Shown piece after piece: positions 55,582 to 62,154 of a stretch of 64,000 bases of DNA. The stretch spans positions 29,041-93,040 of the IMG/VR virus record IMGVR_UViG_3300043395_002359. The stretch is one strand, 5' to 3'. The notes beneath the pieces were generated by a model. The model saw only the letters and a program-made list of their open reading frames with translations, ran no database searches and had not been told where the DNA came from. Made by a program: the position numbers and the translations under genes. Numbering within the stretch: the first letter of the stretch is position 1; each line of letters starts with the position of its first letter. Source of the stretch: a virus.

Positions 55582-55702
55582 GACCAGACGATGTGGTTGA
55601 GCCCTTGTGAACGCCCCCAACTGGCTTGATAGTTGGGATAGTAAGAGCCACATCATCTGATCTATGGTTCTTAGATGGCGAGAATATGTGTCGCCGCCTA
55701 AG
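55582..55702. ncRNA. Structured RNA candidate with long nested stem-loops
   Basis: A 17-bp stem with three mismatch or wobble positions joins 55582-55598 and 55646-55662 and encloses a perfect 7-bp hairpin CCCAACT/AGTTGGG (55616-55637). A second compound hairpin follows: CTTAG/CTAAG (55670-55674, 55698-55702) around GGCGA/TCGCC. No ORF of coding character overlaps it. It lies just downstream of tRNA-Arg on the minus strand and could be co-transcribed with it. Confidence 0.5.
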
Positions 55703-55753
55703 GGATGTGTCTAAACCATGCAGGGCGTCTAACTGATGCCAGTATAACGGAAA

Positions 55754-55827
55754 CACCCCAGACAGGATTTGAACCTGTGGCCGACCGCTTAGAAGGCGGT
55801 TGCTCTAGTCCACTGAGCTACTGAGGC
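55754..55827 (-). tRNA. tRNA-Arg (anticodon UCU)
   Basis: 74 nt. Acceptor GCCTCAG/CTGGGGT (two G-U pairs), D arm GCTCAGTGGACTAGAGC, anticodon stem ACCGC/GCGGT with loop CTTCTAA giving UCU, T arm ACAGG TTCAAAT CCTGT, discriminator G, CCA not encoded. It reads AGA codons. Confidence 0.92.
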
Positions 55828-55863
55828 AAGGCGTCGCCAATAGCCACTCTTACCTCCCCGTCG

Positions 55864-55935
55864 GAAGGTGCAGGCATCGAACCTGCAGAGGCCAGTCCCC
55901 GTGGAACTGCCGGGAATTCCACCCGGAACGCACCC
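55864..55935 (-). pseudogene. Degenerate tRNA-like element
   Basis: The minus strand has a perfect T arm GCAGG TTCGATG CCTGC and an acceptor-3'-like ACCTTCC, but no matching 5' acceptor GGAAGGT and no normal anticodon stem (the CCCG/CGGG stem encloses a 9-nt loop). A TATACT -10-like hexamer lies just upstream. Probably a decayed or atypical tRNA. Confidence 0.35.
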
Positions 55936-55943
55936 ACAGTATA

Positions 55944-56468
55944 TCAGGCTCTGGCAATCATCTCGGCCCTGATCTGCTCAAAGTCAACAGGTTTATAGTT
56001 CGTATGTTCTACGCATACGCAGCTATATCTGGGGTCAAGATCACCTGTATCATTTAAGACTTGCCGATAATGTAAATGTCCGTGGATATTGCCTTTGTAT
56101 CTAACGACTCCACAGACATGAACAGGAATATGTGTCAGGATATAGCGATCTAAATAATGGCATCCCCTGATATCATCGAAATATTTCGTATAGTCCTGAA
56201 GCTTGAAAATATCATGATTTCCCCTAATAAGAATCTTTCTGCCATTCAATTTTTCTAGACATTTCAGTCCGCGCCTAGGTATTGCAACGTCTCCGAGGTG
56301 GTAGACCTTATCATTCGGGCCGACTGTCGAGTTCCAGTTTTCTATTAAAGCTAAATCCATCTCGTCTACGTCAAACCACGGCCTCAGCTTCGTGCCATCG
56401 TCGCGTGTGAATTTGCACACATTTGCGTGTCCAAAATGAGTGTCAGAAGTTAAGAATGTCTTAACCAT
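55944..56468 (-). CDS. Metallophosphoesterase
   Basis: 174 residues from ATG (a longer form to 56519 is less likely). All calcineurin-like motifs are in order: TFLTSDTHFGHANV (D-x-H), KVYHLGDVAIPRRG (GD), KILIRGNHDIFK (GNHD), RYILTHIPVH (H) and GNIHGHLHYRQ (GHxH). Such small phage phosphoesterases act on nucleotides, RNA ends or proteins; the substrate here cannot be deduced. It stands alone on the minus strand upstream of tRNA-Arg and may share its transcript. Confidence 0.88.
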   Translation of the reverse strand: MVKTFLTSDTHFGHANVCKFTRDDGTKLRPWFDVDEMDLALIENWNSTVGPNDKVYHLGDVAIPRRGLKCLEKLNGRKILIRGNHDIFKLQDYTKYFDDIRGCHYLDRYILTHIPVHVCGVVRYKGNIHGHLHYRQVLNDTGDLDPRYSCVCVEHTNYKPVDFEQIRAEMIARA

Positions 56469-56569
56469 TGTGAGATTGGTCGTCACCACAATATACCTTA
56501 CAGAATGCGAAGGCCGCATGACGCCCCAGATATTGCGTCTAATCTGACGCCGACCACACCCCCGCAGTT

Positions 56570-56755
56570 ATGATTACGACCATTCCACGCGAGCGAGCCC
56601 TTGTCCAGCAGCACTTATTCGAGGCTCGCTACCGGCTTCATGGTCAATCCATGCTTACCCGCGTCAAGGCCGGCAGCACCTATGAAGTATGGCTAATTGT
56701 TAAGAGCCTGTACCCAATGGCTTGCATAACCAGCATCCTGGCCTCGACCATCTAA
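56570..56755 (+). CDS. Small hypothetical protein
   Basis: 61 residues, helical (IPRERALVQQHLFEARYRLH, SMLTRVKAGSTYEVWLIVKS). The region is otherwise empty and the ATG fits the divergent arrangement with the phosphoesterase gene. No family recognised; coding status is moderately supported. Confidence 0.45.
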   Translation: MITTIPRERALVQQHLFEARYRLHGQSMLTRVKAGSTYEVWLIVKSLYPMACITSILASTI

Positions 56756-56781
56756 CCGGCATCTAATGAAATCTAAAGAAA

Positions 56782-57015
56782 ATGAATGATTTAGTTGACT
56801 CAACGGCGTTTCTGATCTCTACTGGCAGCAACGACCCATGGGTGACATCTTCTTCTGTTCTAAAGGCTATTGCAGTTAACCTTCGCGTTACTGGAGAATC
56901 AAATTCAGACCCAGGCTTGATCCATGCCGCAAATTGGATTGATTCGCAAATCGAACTCTTCACCTTCTCCGCTCTTGAACTGAAATGTATCTCGTCTCCT
57001 GCCAAACAAATTTGA
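56782..57015 (+). CDS. Small hypothetical protein
   Basis: 77 residues: DLVDSTAFLISTGSNDPWVT, VLKAIAVNLRVTGESNSDPG and HAANWIDSQIELFTFSALEL. Mostly helical. Overlaps the next gene by 31 bp. No known family. Confidence 0.58.
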   Translation: MNDLVDSTAFLISTGSNDPWVTSSSVLKAIAVNLRVTGESNSDPGLIHAANWIDSQIELFTFSALELKCISSPAKQI

Positions 57016-57371
57016 ACAAACCAGAACCCGATAATGACATCGCCGGCGATCTGGCGGAAATTATTGAATTCAAACTAATGGGTATCGAAACAGTTAAAGG
57101 TAAATCATGGCAAGATTATGCCATGGAAATACTGGAGCAATACCACAAGAACAGGTCTGGTCAGGTTATTGACTTTAAGCCATTGTGGAGAACCCTATAT
57201 GAAGGGTATTGCTCGATGGATAAATCGTACTCGCCTAATATAGTGTTTATGCAAATGATAAAATCATTTAAGACTAGAATTGATACAGACTTCCCTAACG
57301 AGGAAATCAGCAGGGACATCTTGCTTGACTATCTGGATAAGGAAATCGAAAAAGCAATGGAGTGCGATTGA
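56985..57371 (+). CDS. Hypothetical protein
   Basis: 128 residues, acidic and helical (PDNDIAGDLAEIIEFKLMGI, WQDYAMEILEQYHKNRSGQV, LLDYLDKEIEKAMECD). No recognised motif. Ends directly before the AP2 gene, so probably in one transcript with it. Confidence 0.6.
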   Translation: MYLVSCQTNLNKPEPDNDIAGDLAEIIEFKLMGIETVKGKSWQDYAMEILEQYHKNRSGQVIDFKPLWRTLYEGYCSMDKSYSPNIVFMQMIKSFKTRIDTDFPNEEISRDILLDYLDKEIEKAMECD

Positions 57372-57674
57372 GTGGCGGCAAGACCAACCCATGGCTATTA
57401 CTCCAAAAATAGGAGTGAAGTTGATGTCTATCTAACGCACGCATCTAGGCCAGTCAATCCAAACAAATTCTCCAAATTCATAGGTGTCCACAAAAACAGC
57501 AACCCACTCAAGCCTTATAGAGCTGCTATACGCTTTAAGGGCAAAAAGTACCAAATTGGCGTATTTGCAGACGAAATAGAGGCTGCAAAAGCCTATAACA
57601 AAGTGGCTTTGAGTCTTATTGGTCCTAGGGCTTTAATCAATGAAATCCCAGAAACGACTCAGGAATCTAACTAA
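57372..57674 (+). CDS. AP2-domain DNA-binding protein
   Basis: 100 residues with a GTG start. Residues ~34-90 form an AP2/ERF domain: KFIGVHKNSNPLKPYRAAIR, FKGKKYQIGVFADEIEAAKA, YNKVALSLIGPRALIN (a three-stranded sheet followed by the amphipathic EAAKAYN helix). In phages, AP2 domains are usually fused to HNH homing nucleases; here none is attached, so this may be a regulator or a remnant of a homing element. It overlaps the next gene by 35 bp. Confidence 0.85.
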   Translation: MAARPTHGYYSKNRSEVDVYLTHASRPVNPNKFSKFIGVHKNSNPLKPYRAAIRFKGKKYQIGVFADEIEAAKAYNKVALSLIGPRALINEIPETTQESN

Positions 57675-57909
57675 TTTCCCCTTGGCCGGCAGCAAAAGCA
57701 CTTTAACTGAAGCCGACGATTTGGGTTCTCCAATAGAGACGCCGCCGTGCTGCTCTGTATGGAAGGACATCAGACACGAATTTGTGTGGTATGCTTTTGC
57801 TGAGTACCCAGGCTACTTGTGTATGCCATCCACAAAAGAGGGATGGAGGATCAACTTTTGTCCATCATGTGGCAAGCCATCCCGTGGCTCAATCTGGAAA
57901 CCGCAATGA
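57640..57909 (+). CDS. Zinc-ribbon hypothetical protein
   Basis: 89 residues. Residues ~36-80 contain PPCCSVWKDIRHEFVWYAFA and then RINFCPSCGKPSRG, a Cys-Cys plus Cys-x2-Cys arrangement common in small phage zinc proteins ending with F-C-P-x-C-G. N-terminal ~30 residues overlap the AP2 gene and are less certain. Stop overlaps the next ATG by 4 bp. Confidence 0.62.
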   Translation: MKSQKRLRNLTNFPLAGSKSTLTEADDLGSPIETPPCCSVWKDIRHEFVWYAFAEYPGYLCMPSTKEGWRINFCPSCGKPSRGSIWKPQ

Positions 57910-58190
57910 CTAACAAGAGAACATTTCTGCCACCACCTCAAGAACTGATAGACAGGTGGGTAAAAGAGTCCGACTCCAGGCCTACTATGCAAACAGCATG
58001 GAGTTATGTGGTCTACAAGTCTTCCGAGTGGGGGTATAACCAAGCCTTCGAGCCTCATCCTGATAGCATAAAGGCAAAAGCCCTTAGGGCGCTATCCAAG
58101 ATCGAAGCACTGGATATTGTATCCGTGTGGATTGGTAAAGATGCCGTGCAACAAATAAAAAACGCCCTCGAATCACTCCCTAATCACTGA
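57906..58190 (+). CDS. PPPEL-W family protein, member A
   Basis: 94 residues. N terminus TFLPPPQELIDRWVKESDSR carries the family opening (PPP.EL...W), followed by SYVVYKSSEWGYNQAFEPHP in place of the AAxWGADQE block and an IKAKALRALSKIEALDI / IKNALESLPNH end. It is the most diverged of the full-length copies and lies 4 kb from the main array. Function of the family is not known to me. Confidence 0.75.
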   Translation: MTNKRTFLPPPQELIDRWVKESDSRPTMQTAWSYVVYKSSEWGYNQAFEPHPDSIKAKALRALSKIEALDIVSVWIGKDAVQQIKNALESLPNH

Positions 58191-58369
58191 TGGCTAACTC
58201 TATTGCTACCCCAAAGGGTTTAGAAAATTATTATGTGCTATCTGGCAGAGCCTTTATTCAATTAGCTGGTGTCTTGAAAAACAAAGGCATAAGTTCTATT
58301 GCTCCATCACAACTGGAAGAAATGGGTCGACAAATTATTCAAGTCGTCACAAAGCAAAATAATTCCTGA
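58190..58369 (+). CDS. Small hypothetical protein
   Basis: 59 residues; the ATG overlaps the previous stop (TGATG). ANSIATPKGLENYYVLSGRA, then NKGISSIAPSQLEEMGRQII. No membrane helix or known motif. Supported mainly by the tight overlap and coding-like composition. Confidence 0.55.
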   Translation: MANSIATPKGLENYYVLSGRAFIQLAGVLKNKGISSIAPSQLEEMGRQIIQVVTKQNNS

Positions 58370-58408
58370 TGGAATGAATGGTAAAATATTCTATCCCGTA
58401 CTTGAGCC

Positions 58409-58837
58409 ATGAACGAAAATCAGGTCCAAATTGAAGTTGATAGCGATGTCAATGTCGAAGATATCGATATCGAAGAGGATGTTTACGAGCTTCATCGGCA
58501 TGTCAATGCTGATGGAACAATAGTTGAAAGAATGGTCAAAAGGCCAAAGGAAAAGCCTAACCTTCTAAAAAGTGCTGCCCAAACAGCTAAGGATCTTGCT
58601 GGTGGAGGCTTTGCTCCTGGCACAGTGTCCAAAGCAAGGCTTGATATTTGCCTGAAATGCGAATATCTAAGCCATAACGTTACCTGCAATCTTTGCGGAT
58701 GTTTCATGGAGGCTAAGACGAGAGTGGCTTTTGCAAGTTGTCCAAAGGGCAAGTGGGGCCCGACAGAAAAAACCGGAGAAGGAGTTCCTTACCCTGCTCC
58801 AAACGCTGAGCCAATTCTCGTCAGGGAAGATCAGTAA
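58409..58837 (+). CDS. Cys-rich zinc-binding protein
   Basis: 142 residues. Acidic N terminus (QVQIEVDSDVNVEDIDIEED), basic middle, then a zinc site at ~79-113: DICLKCEYLSHNVTCNLCGC then RVAFASCPKGKWGP (Cys-x2-Cys ... Cys-x2-Cys-x-Cys ... Cys). The CGC.M..KTR...CP.GKW pattern is familiar from conserved proteins of several phages. Role unknown. Confidence 0.72.
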   Translation: MNENQVQIEVDSDVNVEDIDIEEDVYELHRHVNADGTIVERMVKRPKEKPNLLKSAAQTAKDLAGGGFAPGTVSKARLDICLKCEYLSHNVTCNLCGCFMEAKTRVAFASCPKGKWGPTEKTGEGVPYPAPNAEPILVREDQ

Positions 58838-58882
58838 AATCGTCTGGCGTCTAAGCCATAAGAAACGCTAATAGCTGGGCCG

Positions 58883-58911
58883 TTGACACCCGCCAGCGGC
58901 TCGACTAATTT
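58883..58911 (+). promoter_or_regulatory. Strong sigma-70-type promoter before DNA ligase
   Basis: TTGACA, 17 bp, TAATTT: perfect -35 at optimal spacing to an acceptable -10, ending 25 bp before the ligase ATG. One of the best host-type promoters in the window. Confidence 0.75.
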
Positions 58912-58936
58912 AGAGGAGTCCAAAAGGGAGTTCCCA

Positions 58937-59818
58937 ATGCCCCGAATCACCAAGCCCATGCTCGCTGGTACATACGACCCAGCTAAGGCCAAGTTTCCTT
59001 ACATGGCTACACCCAAGATCGACGGGATTCGTTTCCTCATGATTGACGGTGTTGCCGTCTCCAGAACCTTTAAGCCCATCCGCAATCAGTACGTTCAACA
59101 GCTTCTCAAGGAAACACTGCCAAATGGCACAGACGGAGAGCTGACTTGCGGTAATGATTTCCAATCGTCATCGTCGGCGATTATGTCAGTCGATGGTCGG
59201 CCTGATTTCAACTGCTGGATTTTCGATTATGTCGATCCAGGGATTGACGCTATTGACGACTATATGCAGCGTATCGAGCATCCATTCCTTAAGGAACTTG
59301 AAGATGAAAATGATTTCATCACTGTTCTAAAGCCAGAATTGGTCTTGAGCGAAGCCGAGCTGCGGCGCGTTGAACAGGACTATCTTGATGCTGGATTCGA
59401 AGGCGTGATGCTCAGGGATCCAAAGGGTGGATACAAGTTCGGTCGTTCAACCGTCAAAGAAAATACCCTGCTCAAGGTAAAGCGCTTTCTTGATGACGAA
59501 GCAGAATTGATTGATGTCCTAGAGAAGCAGCACAATCAAAACGAAGCTCAGCAAGACGCGTTTGGTCGTACCAAGCGTTCCACTGCTCAGGATGGATTGG
59601 TAGGTGCTTGCACTGCTGGTACATTGGTTGTACGTAACAGGGATGGTATGGAGTTCGGTATTGGTACCGGACTTGATGATCGCCTCAGGAATGAGATTTG
59701 GGCTAACCCAGAAGCGTACAAGGGCATGCTAGTAAAATATAAGTATTTCCCGGTTGGCATCAAAGAGAAGCCCAGGCACCCTGTCTTCCTTGGTTTTCGT
59801 CACCAAGATGACATCTGA
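58937..59818 (+). CDS. ATP-dependent DNA ligase
   Basis: 293 residues from ATG with AAGGGAG 7 bp upstream. Adenylation motif I TPKIDGIRFLM with the catalytic Lys at ~25, motif III-like NCWIFDYVDP, motif IV GFEGVMLRDP and motif V TLLKVKRF. The remaining ~90 residues are an OB domain (GTLVVRNRDGMEFGIGTGLD, LVKYKYFPVGIKEKPRHP). Small single-subunit phage ligase layout. It seals nicks in lagging strands and recombination products. Confidence 0.92.
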   Translation: MPRITKPMLAGTYDPAKAKFPYMATPKIDGIRFLMIDGVAVSRTFKPIRNQYVQQLLKETLPNGTDGELTCGNDFQSSSSAIMSVDGRPDFNCWIFDYVDPGIDAIDDYMQRIEHPFLKELEDENDFITVLKPELVLSEAELRRVEQDYLDAGFEGVMLRDPKGGYKFGRSTVKENTLLKVKRFLDDEAELIDVLEKQHNQNEAQQDAFGRTKRSTAQDGLVGACTAGTLVVRNRDGMEFGIGTGLDDRLRNEIWANPEAYKGMLVKYKYFPVGIKEKPRHPVFLGFRHQDDI

Positions 59819-59851
59819 TTTTCTTTACCTTAACCAATTTCGGAACACTCC

Positions 59852-60118
59852 ATGCCTTCACCTGAACAGGAAAAAGAGAACACCAAGCTAAGTGTTCTGA
59901 AGACAATCGACTTTCTTATGTCCAAGCTTGAATCAAATATATCTGATATCAAATCAGACCTACTAGAGGAAAGAGAGTATTATGCTAATCCTATACATGA
60001 ATCTTGTTCTAGGTATGAAGACTTTGTCCTAGAAGAATTAGAAAAGAGTTGTCTTACCGCAGAAGCACATTTTCACAACCTCGAGCTGTTAAGAAAATTC
60101 TGGGAAGAAGACTTCTAG
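59852..60118 (+). CDS. Small coiled-coil protein
   Basis: 88 residues, acidic and helical throughout (TIDFLMSKLESNISDIKSDL, FVLEELEKSCLTAEAHFHNL). No motif beyond coiled-coil-like heptads. It follows the ligase gene by 33 bp. Confidence 0.58.
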   Translation: MPSPEQEKENTKLSVLKTIDFLMSKLESNISDIKSDLLEEREYYANPIHESCSRYEDFVLEELEKSCLTAEAHFHNLELLRKFWEEDF

Positions 60119-60150
60119 TTTTTACCCAGTCAAAGCCAACCCATCCTCCA

Positions 60151-60444
60151 ATGACCGCCGCCTGCTTCCACGTTATCGAGCTTAATGGCAAGCTGATATT
60201 TGAATCAATGCATTCAAATTTCAGAATGGCAATTAGCGAATACCTGAATGGAGAAAAGAATGAAGGTATTCAATTAAATATCAAAGACCTATGCGGCAAT
60301 AATGAAGAGGATATTGTGGTCAATATGACATTGGTAAGAATGAAGCAAAATCCACAGGATAATATAGTCAAGCCAGGCGCTCCGGTCAGGGTGAAAGCTC
60401 CAGTAAAGGCAGAGGCAACAGCTAGTGACACTTGCTTCTATTGA
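60151..60444 (+). CDS. Hypothetical protein
   Basis: 97 residues from ATG. N-terminal ~60 residues alpha/beta (ACFHVIELNGKLIFESMHSN, EDIVVNMTLVRMKQNP), then a Pro/Val/Lys-rich linker (VKPGAPVRVKAPVKAEATAS) and a final Cys-Phe-Tyr. No family recognised. Confidence 0.58.
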   Translation: MTAACFHVIELNGKLIFESMHSNFRMAISEYLNGEKNEGIQLNIKDLCGNNEEDIVVNMTLVRMKQNPQDNIVKPGAPVRVKAPVKAEATASDTCFY

Positions 60445-60447
60445 ATC

Positions 60448-60651
60448 ATGCTAAAATCAGCAGCAGTAGCCTCAATTCTGATTTTTGTGCCAACATTTAT
60501 ATTCCTGTTGGCTTACCACATGGCTCCAGCAGTCGATGAAGAAATAGAGTCAAAAGCGTATAATGTAGTTGACAGTTATCATGGTTGTGATATCATCCGT
60601 TACACGGATACGACTAACCGTTGGCACTACTTCATGAAATGCAATGACTGA
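60448..60651 (+). CDS. Small membrane-anchored conserved cyanophage-type protein
   Basis: 67 residues. Membrane helix at ~5-23 (AAVASILIFVPTFIFLLAY) followed by MAPAVDEEIESKAYNVVDSY and CDIIRYTDTTNRWHYFMKC. The C-terminal motif with paired Cys and D.IRYTD....HYF.KC looks conserved in style with cyanophage proteins of unknown role. Overlaps the next gene by 8 bp. Confidence 0.68.
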   Translation: MLKSAAVASILIFVPTFIFLLAYHMAPAVDEEIESKAYNVVDSYHGCDIIRYTDTTNRWHYFMKCND

Positions 60652-60838
60652 GATCACTCCACCACCAGAATTGATTCAACAATGGATCAGGGAAGCAAAC
60701 CACAATGAGCCAATGTTTGCTCAAGTAGCAATCATTGCGGCTCGATGGGGTTACCAGCAATGTAACGCTGAATACGAATTTGCCGCAATGGACTTAGTGC
60801 CGCCGACTTGGCTGGTGGAGGATGACGATGCCGAATGA
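60644..60838 (+). CDS. PPPEL-W family protein, member B (short)
   Basis: 64 residues. EITPPPELIQQWIREANHNE and VAIIAARWGYQQCNAEYEFA give the family opening and the core helix, but the LRAARRPKPPSLK..AL and TIRRALE blocks are absent, so this copy is truncated or a shorter subtype. Overlaps the next gene. Confidence 0.75.
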   Translation: MTEITPPPELIQQWIREANHNEPMFAQVAIIAARWGYQQCNAEYEFAAMDLVPPTWLVEDDDAE

Positions 60839-61064
60839 ATACAAGCGCAACGCACGCTTTAATTACTTAGCAGACTATGATTACTTTGCTAAACCAGATG
60901 ACTTCATCGAAGTAACCGAATGGTACAATGGTGAGGGCTTCGATGTTCAGCTCAGTACCAGCGCTGGTGAGCAACGCATGTCATTTAGTTGGGGTGAATA
61001 CTCAGCATTGAAGGCAACACTTGGTAACTGGGCTGATGACAATTCGGAGGATGCAAATGACTGA
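60828..61064 (+). CDS. Small hypothetical protein
   Basis: 78 residues; the ATG chosen has GGAGG 6 bp upstream, an ATG two codons earlier is an alternative. PNEYKRNARFNYLADYDYFA, then FDVQLSTSAGEQRMSFSWGE and an acidic end. Family unknown. Confidence 0.62.
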   Translation: MPNEYKRNARFNYLADYDYFAKPDDFIEVTEWYNGEGFDVQLSTSAGEQRMSFSWGEYSALKATLGNWADDNSEDAND

Positions 61065-61110
61065 ACTTACTCCCGAATTGCTGATGAATTGGAGGCACTC
61101 TAATGACTGA
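61057..61110 (+). pseudogene. Remnant of a PPPEL-W family gene
   Basis: A 17-residue ORF (TELTPELLMNW then RHSND) matches only the opening of the family (MTEITPPPELIQQW) and then stops, running into the ATG of the next gene. It overlaps the previous stop in the same ATGA manner as complete copies. Most likely a decayed or deleted copy. Confidence 0.5.
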
Positions 61111-61288
61111 AATGAAAGAAAAAGCAAAAGAAGTTCTCTATGCTTATATGGATGTAGAAAAGGATTTGTCTCAACCTAAAATCCTCATTCATACATTCAA
61201 GGAACTCATCAACCAACTCCAACAAAGTCCTGGTGTGATTATGTGTGCTGATGTGTTAGAATTGTGTGAGGAACTGGAGGCACTATGA
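61103..61288 (+). CDS. Small helical hypothetical protein
   Basis: 61 residues: KEKAKEVLYAYMDVEKDLSQ, ILIHTFKELINQLQQSPGVI. This and the next four genes are clearly more AT-rich than the PPPEL-W genes around them and use different codons, suggesting a separate origin. Overlaps the next gene by 4 bp. Confidence 0.6.
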   Translation: MTEMKEKAKEVLYAYMDVEKDLSQPKILIHTFKELINQLQQSPGVIMCADVLELCEELEAL

Positions 61289-61506
61289 AAAACTTTGATG
61301 AAATTGATTGGGCAGTTTTGTCTGTATTTTTTATTATAATCGTTGCTGCTGGTATTATTACTTATGATGCCCAACAACAACGAGCACTCTTTCAACAAAC
61401 ATACAATAAGAACTTGGAGTGTCGTCAAGCACTCAAAGACCAAACAATAGGAAGAGTGAATGAGATTTGTGGAGAAGTTCCTGCTATTGGAGCTTTTGTG
61501 AGATGA
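61285..61506 (+). CDS. Small membrane protein
   Basis: 73 residues. Membrane helix at ~9-26 (WAVLSVFFIIIVAAGIIT) then a charged helix with two Cys (NLECRQALKDQTIGRVNEIC). AT-rich block member. Family unknown. Confidence 0.6.
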   Translation: MKNFDEIDWAVLSVFFIIIVAAGIITYDAQQQRALFQQTYNKNLECRQALKDQTIGRVNEICGEVPAIGAFVR

Positions 61507-61544
61507 ACCAATATTATAACGACTATCCAAAAGGAATTTAAAGA

Positions 61545-61775
61545 ATGACTGACCTTGAACGACTACAAGCATATGACAAGGAACTCTCAAAAGTTATGCC
61601 TTCCGATTATAAAGATTGGTGGATGAATTCAAAGGACGAATGGCCTTTGGTTGCTCGTTATGTGATTGAGAGTTTGAAAAAGGATAGGGAATGGTGTTAT
61701 GAGACGATTGATATAATGTCAAAGAAAATTGAAGAACTTGACAGTAAATTGAAAACTTTTGAGGTGAAAGAATGA
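61545..61775 (+). CDS. Small hypothetical protein
   Basis: 76 residues. TDLERLQAYDKELSKVMPSD, WWMNSKDEWPLVARYVIESL and a C-terminal coiled coil (TIDIMSKKIEELDSKLKTF). Overlaps the next gene by 4 bp (ATGA). AT-rich codon use. Confidence 0.62.
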   Translation: MTDLERLQAYDKELSKVMPSDYKDWWMNSKDEWPLVARYVIESLKKDREWCYETIDIMSKKIEELDSKLKTFEVKE

Positions 61776-61978
61776 CTAAAAGAGTACAAAAGATTATGGA
61801 GGCATTCTACAAGGATTGGACTGATGACGAACATTCCGATGACCCTATTGCTGTTGCTAATGTTCTTCAATACTTGATTGATAATCACGGAGAACCAAGA
61901 GGAACTGGAAGAGTTGATAAGGGATTTCAAGTAGTATCTGTAAAAACTTTGATGAAACTTATTCAGGAACTGAAATGA
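61772..61978 (+). CDS. Small hypothetical protein
   Basis: 68 residues. KRVQKIMEAFYKDWTDDEHS, VANVLQYLIDNHGEPRG and VKTLMKLIQELK; helical. ATGA overlaps on both sides. AT-rich block member. Confidence 0.6.
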   Translation: MTKRVQKIMEAFYKDWTDDEHSDDPIAVANVLQYLIDNHGEPRGTGRVDKGFQVVSVKTLMKLIQELK

Positions 61979-62154
61979 CTGAAGCAATTGAAGTAGCATA
62001 CTACGAAGACAAAATCCTCTGTGCTTTTTCTACCCGTGATGAATGCAAAAACTTTCTCAATAAAGAATACCCCGATATTGACAAGTTTGATGTTGAGTTA
62101 AAGACTCAATTTATTAGTCCTCTTGAACCTTATGTTGGTGTAATACCACGATGA
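61975..62154 (+). CDS. Small hypothetical protein
   Basis: 59 residues with ATGA overlaps at both ends. TEAIEVAYYEDKILCAFSTR, then DECKNFLNKEYPDIDKFDVE. It is the last gene of the AT-rich block before the GC-richer PPPEL-W array. Unknown function. Confidence 0.6.
   Translation: MTEAIEVAYYEDKILCAFSTRDECKNFLNKEYPDIDKFDVELKTQFISPLEPYVGVIPR

Noticed and set aside
54985-55940. RNase P RNA, tmRNA or group I/II intron
   Set aside because: None of the conserved signatures I know for these RNAs (for example GAGGAAAGTCCGGGCTCC or a group II domain V hairpin) could be found on either strand.
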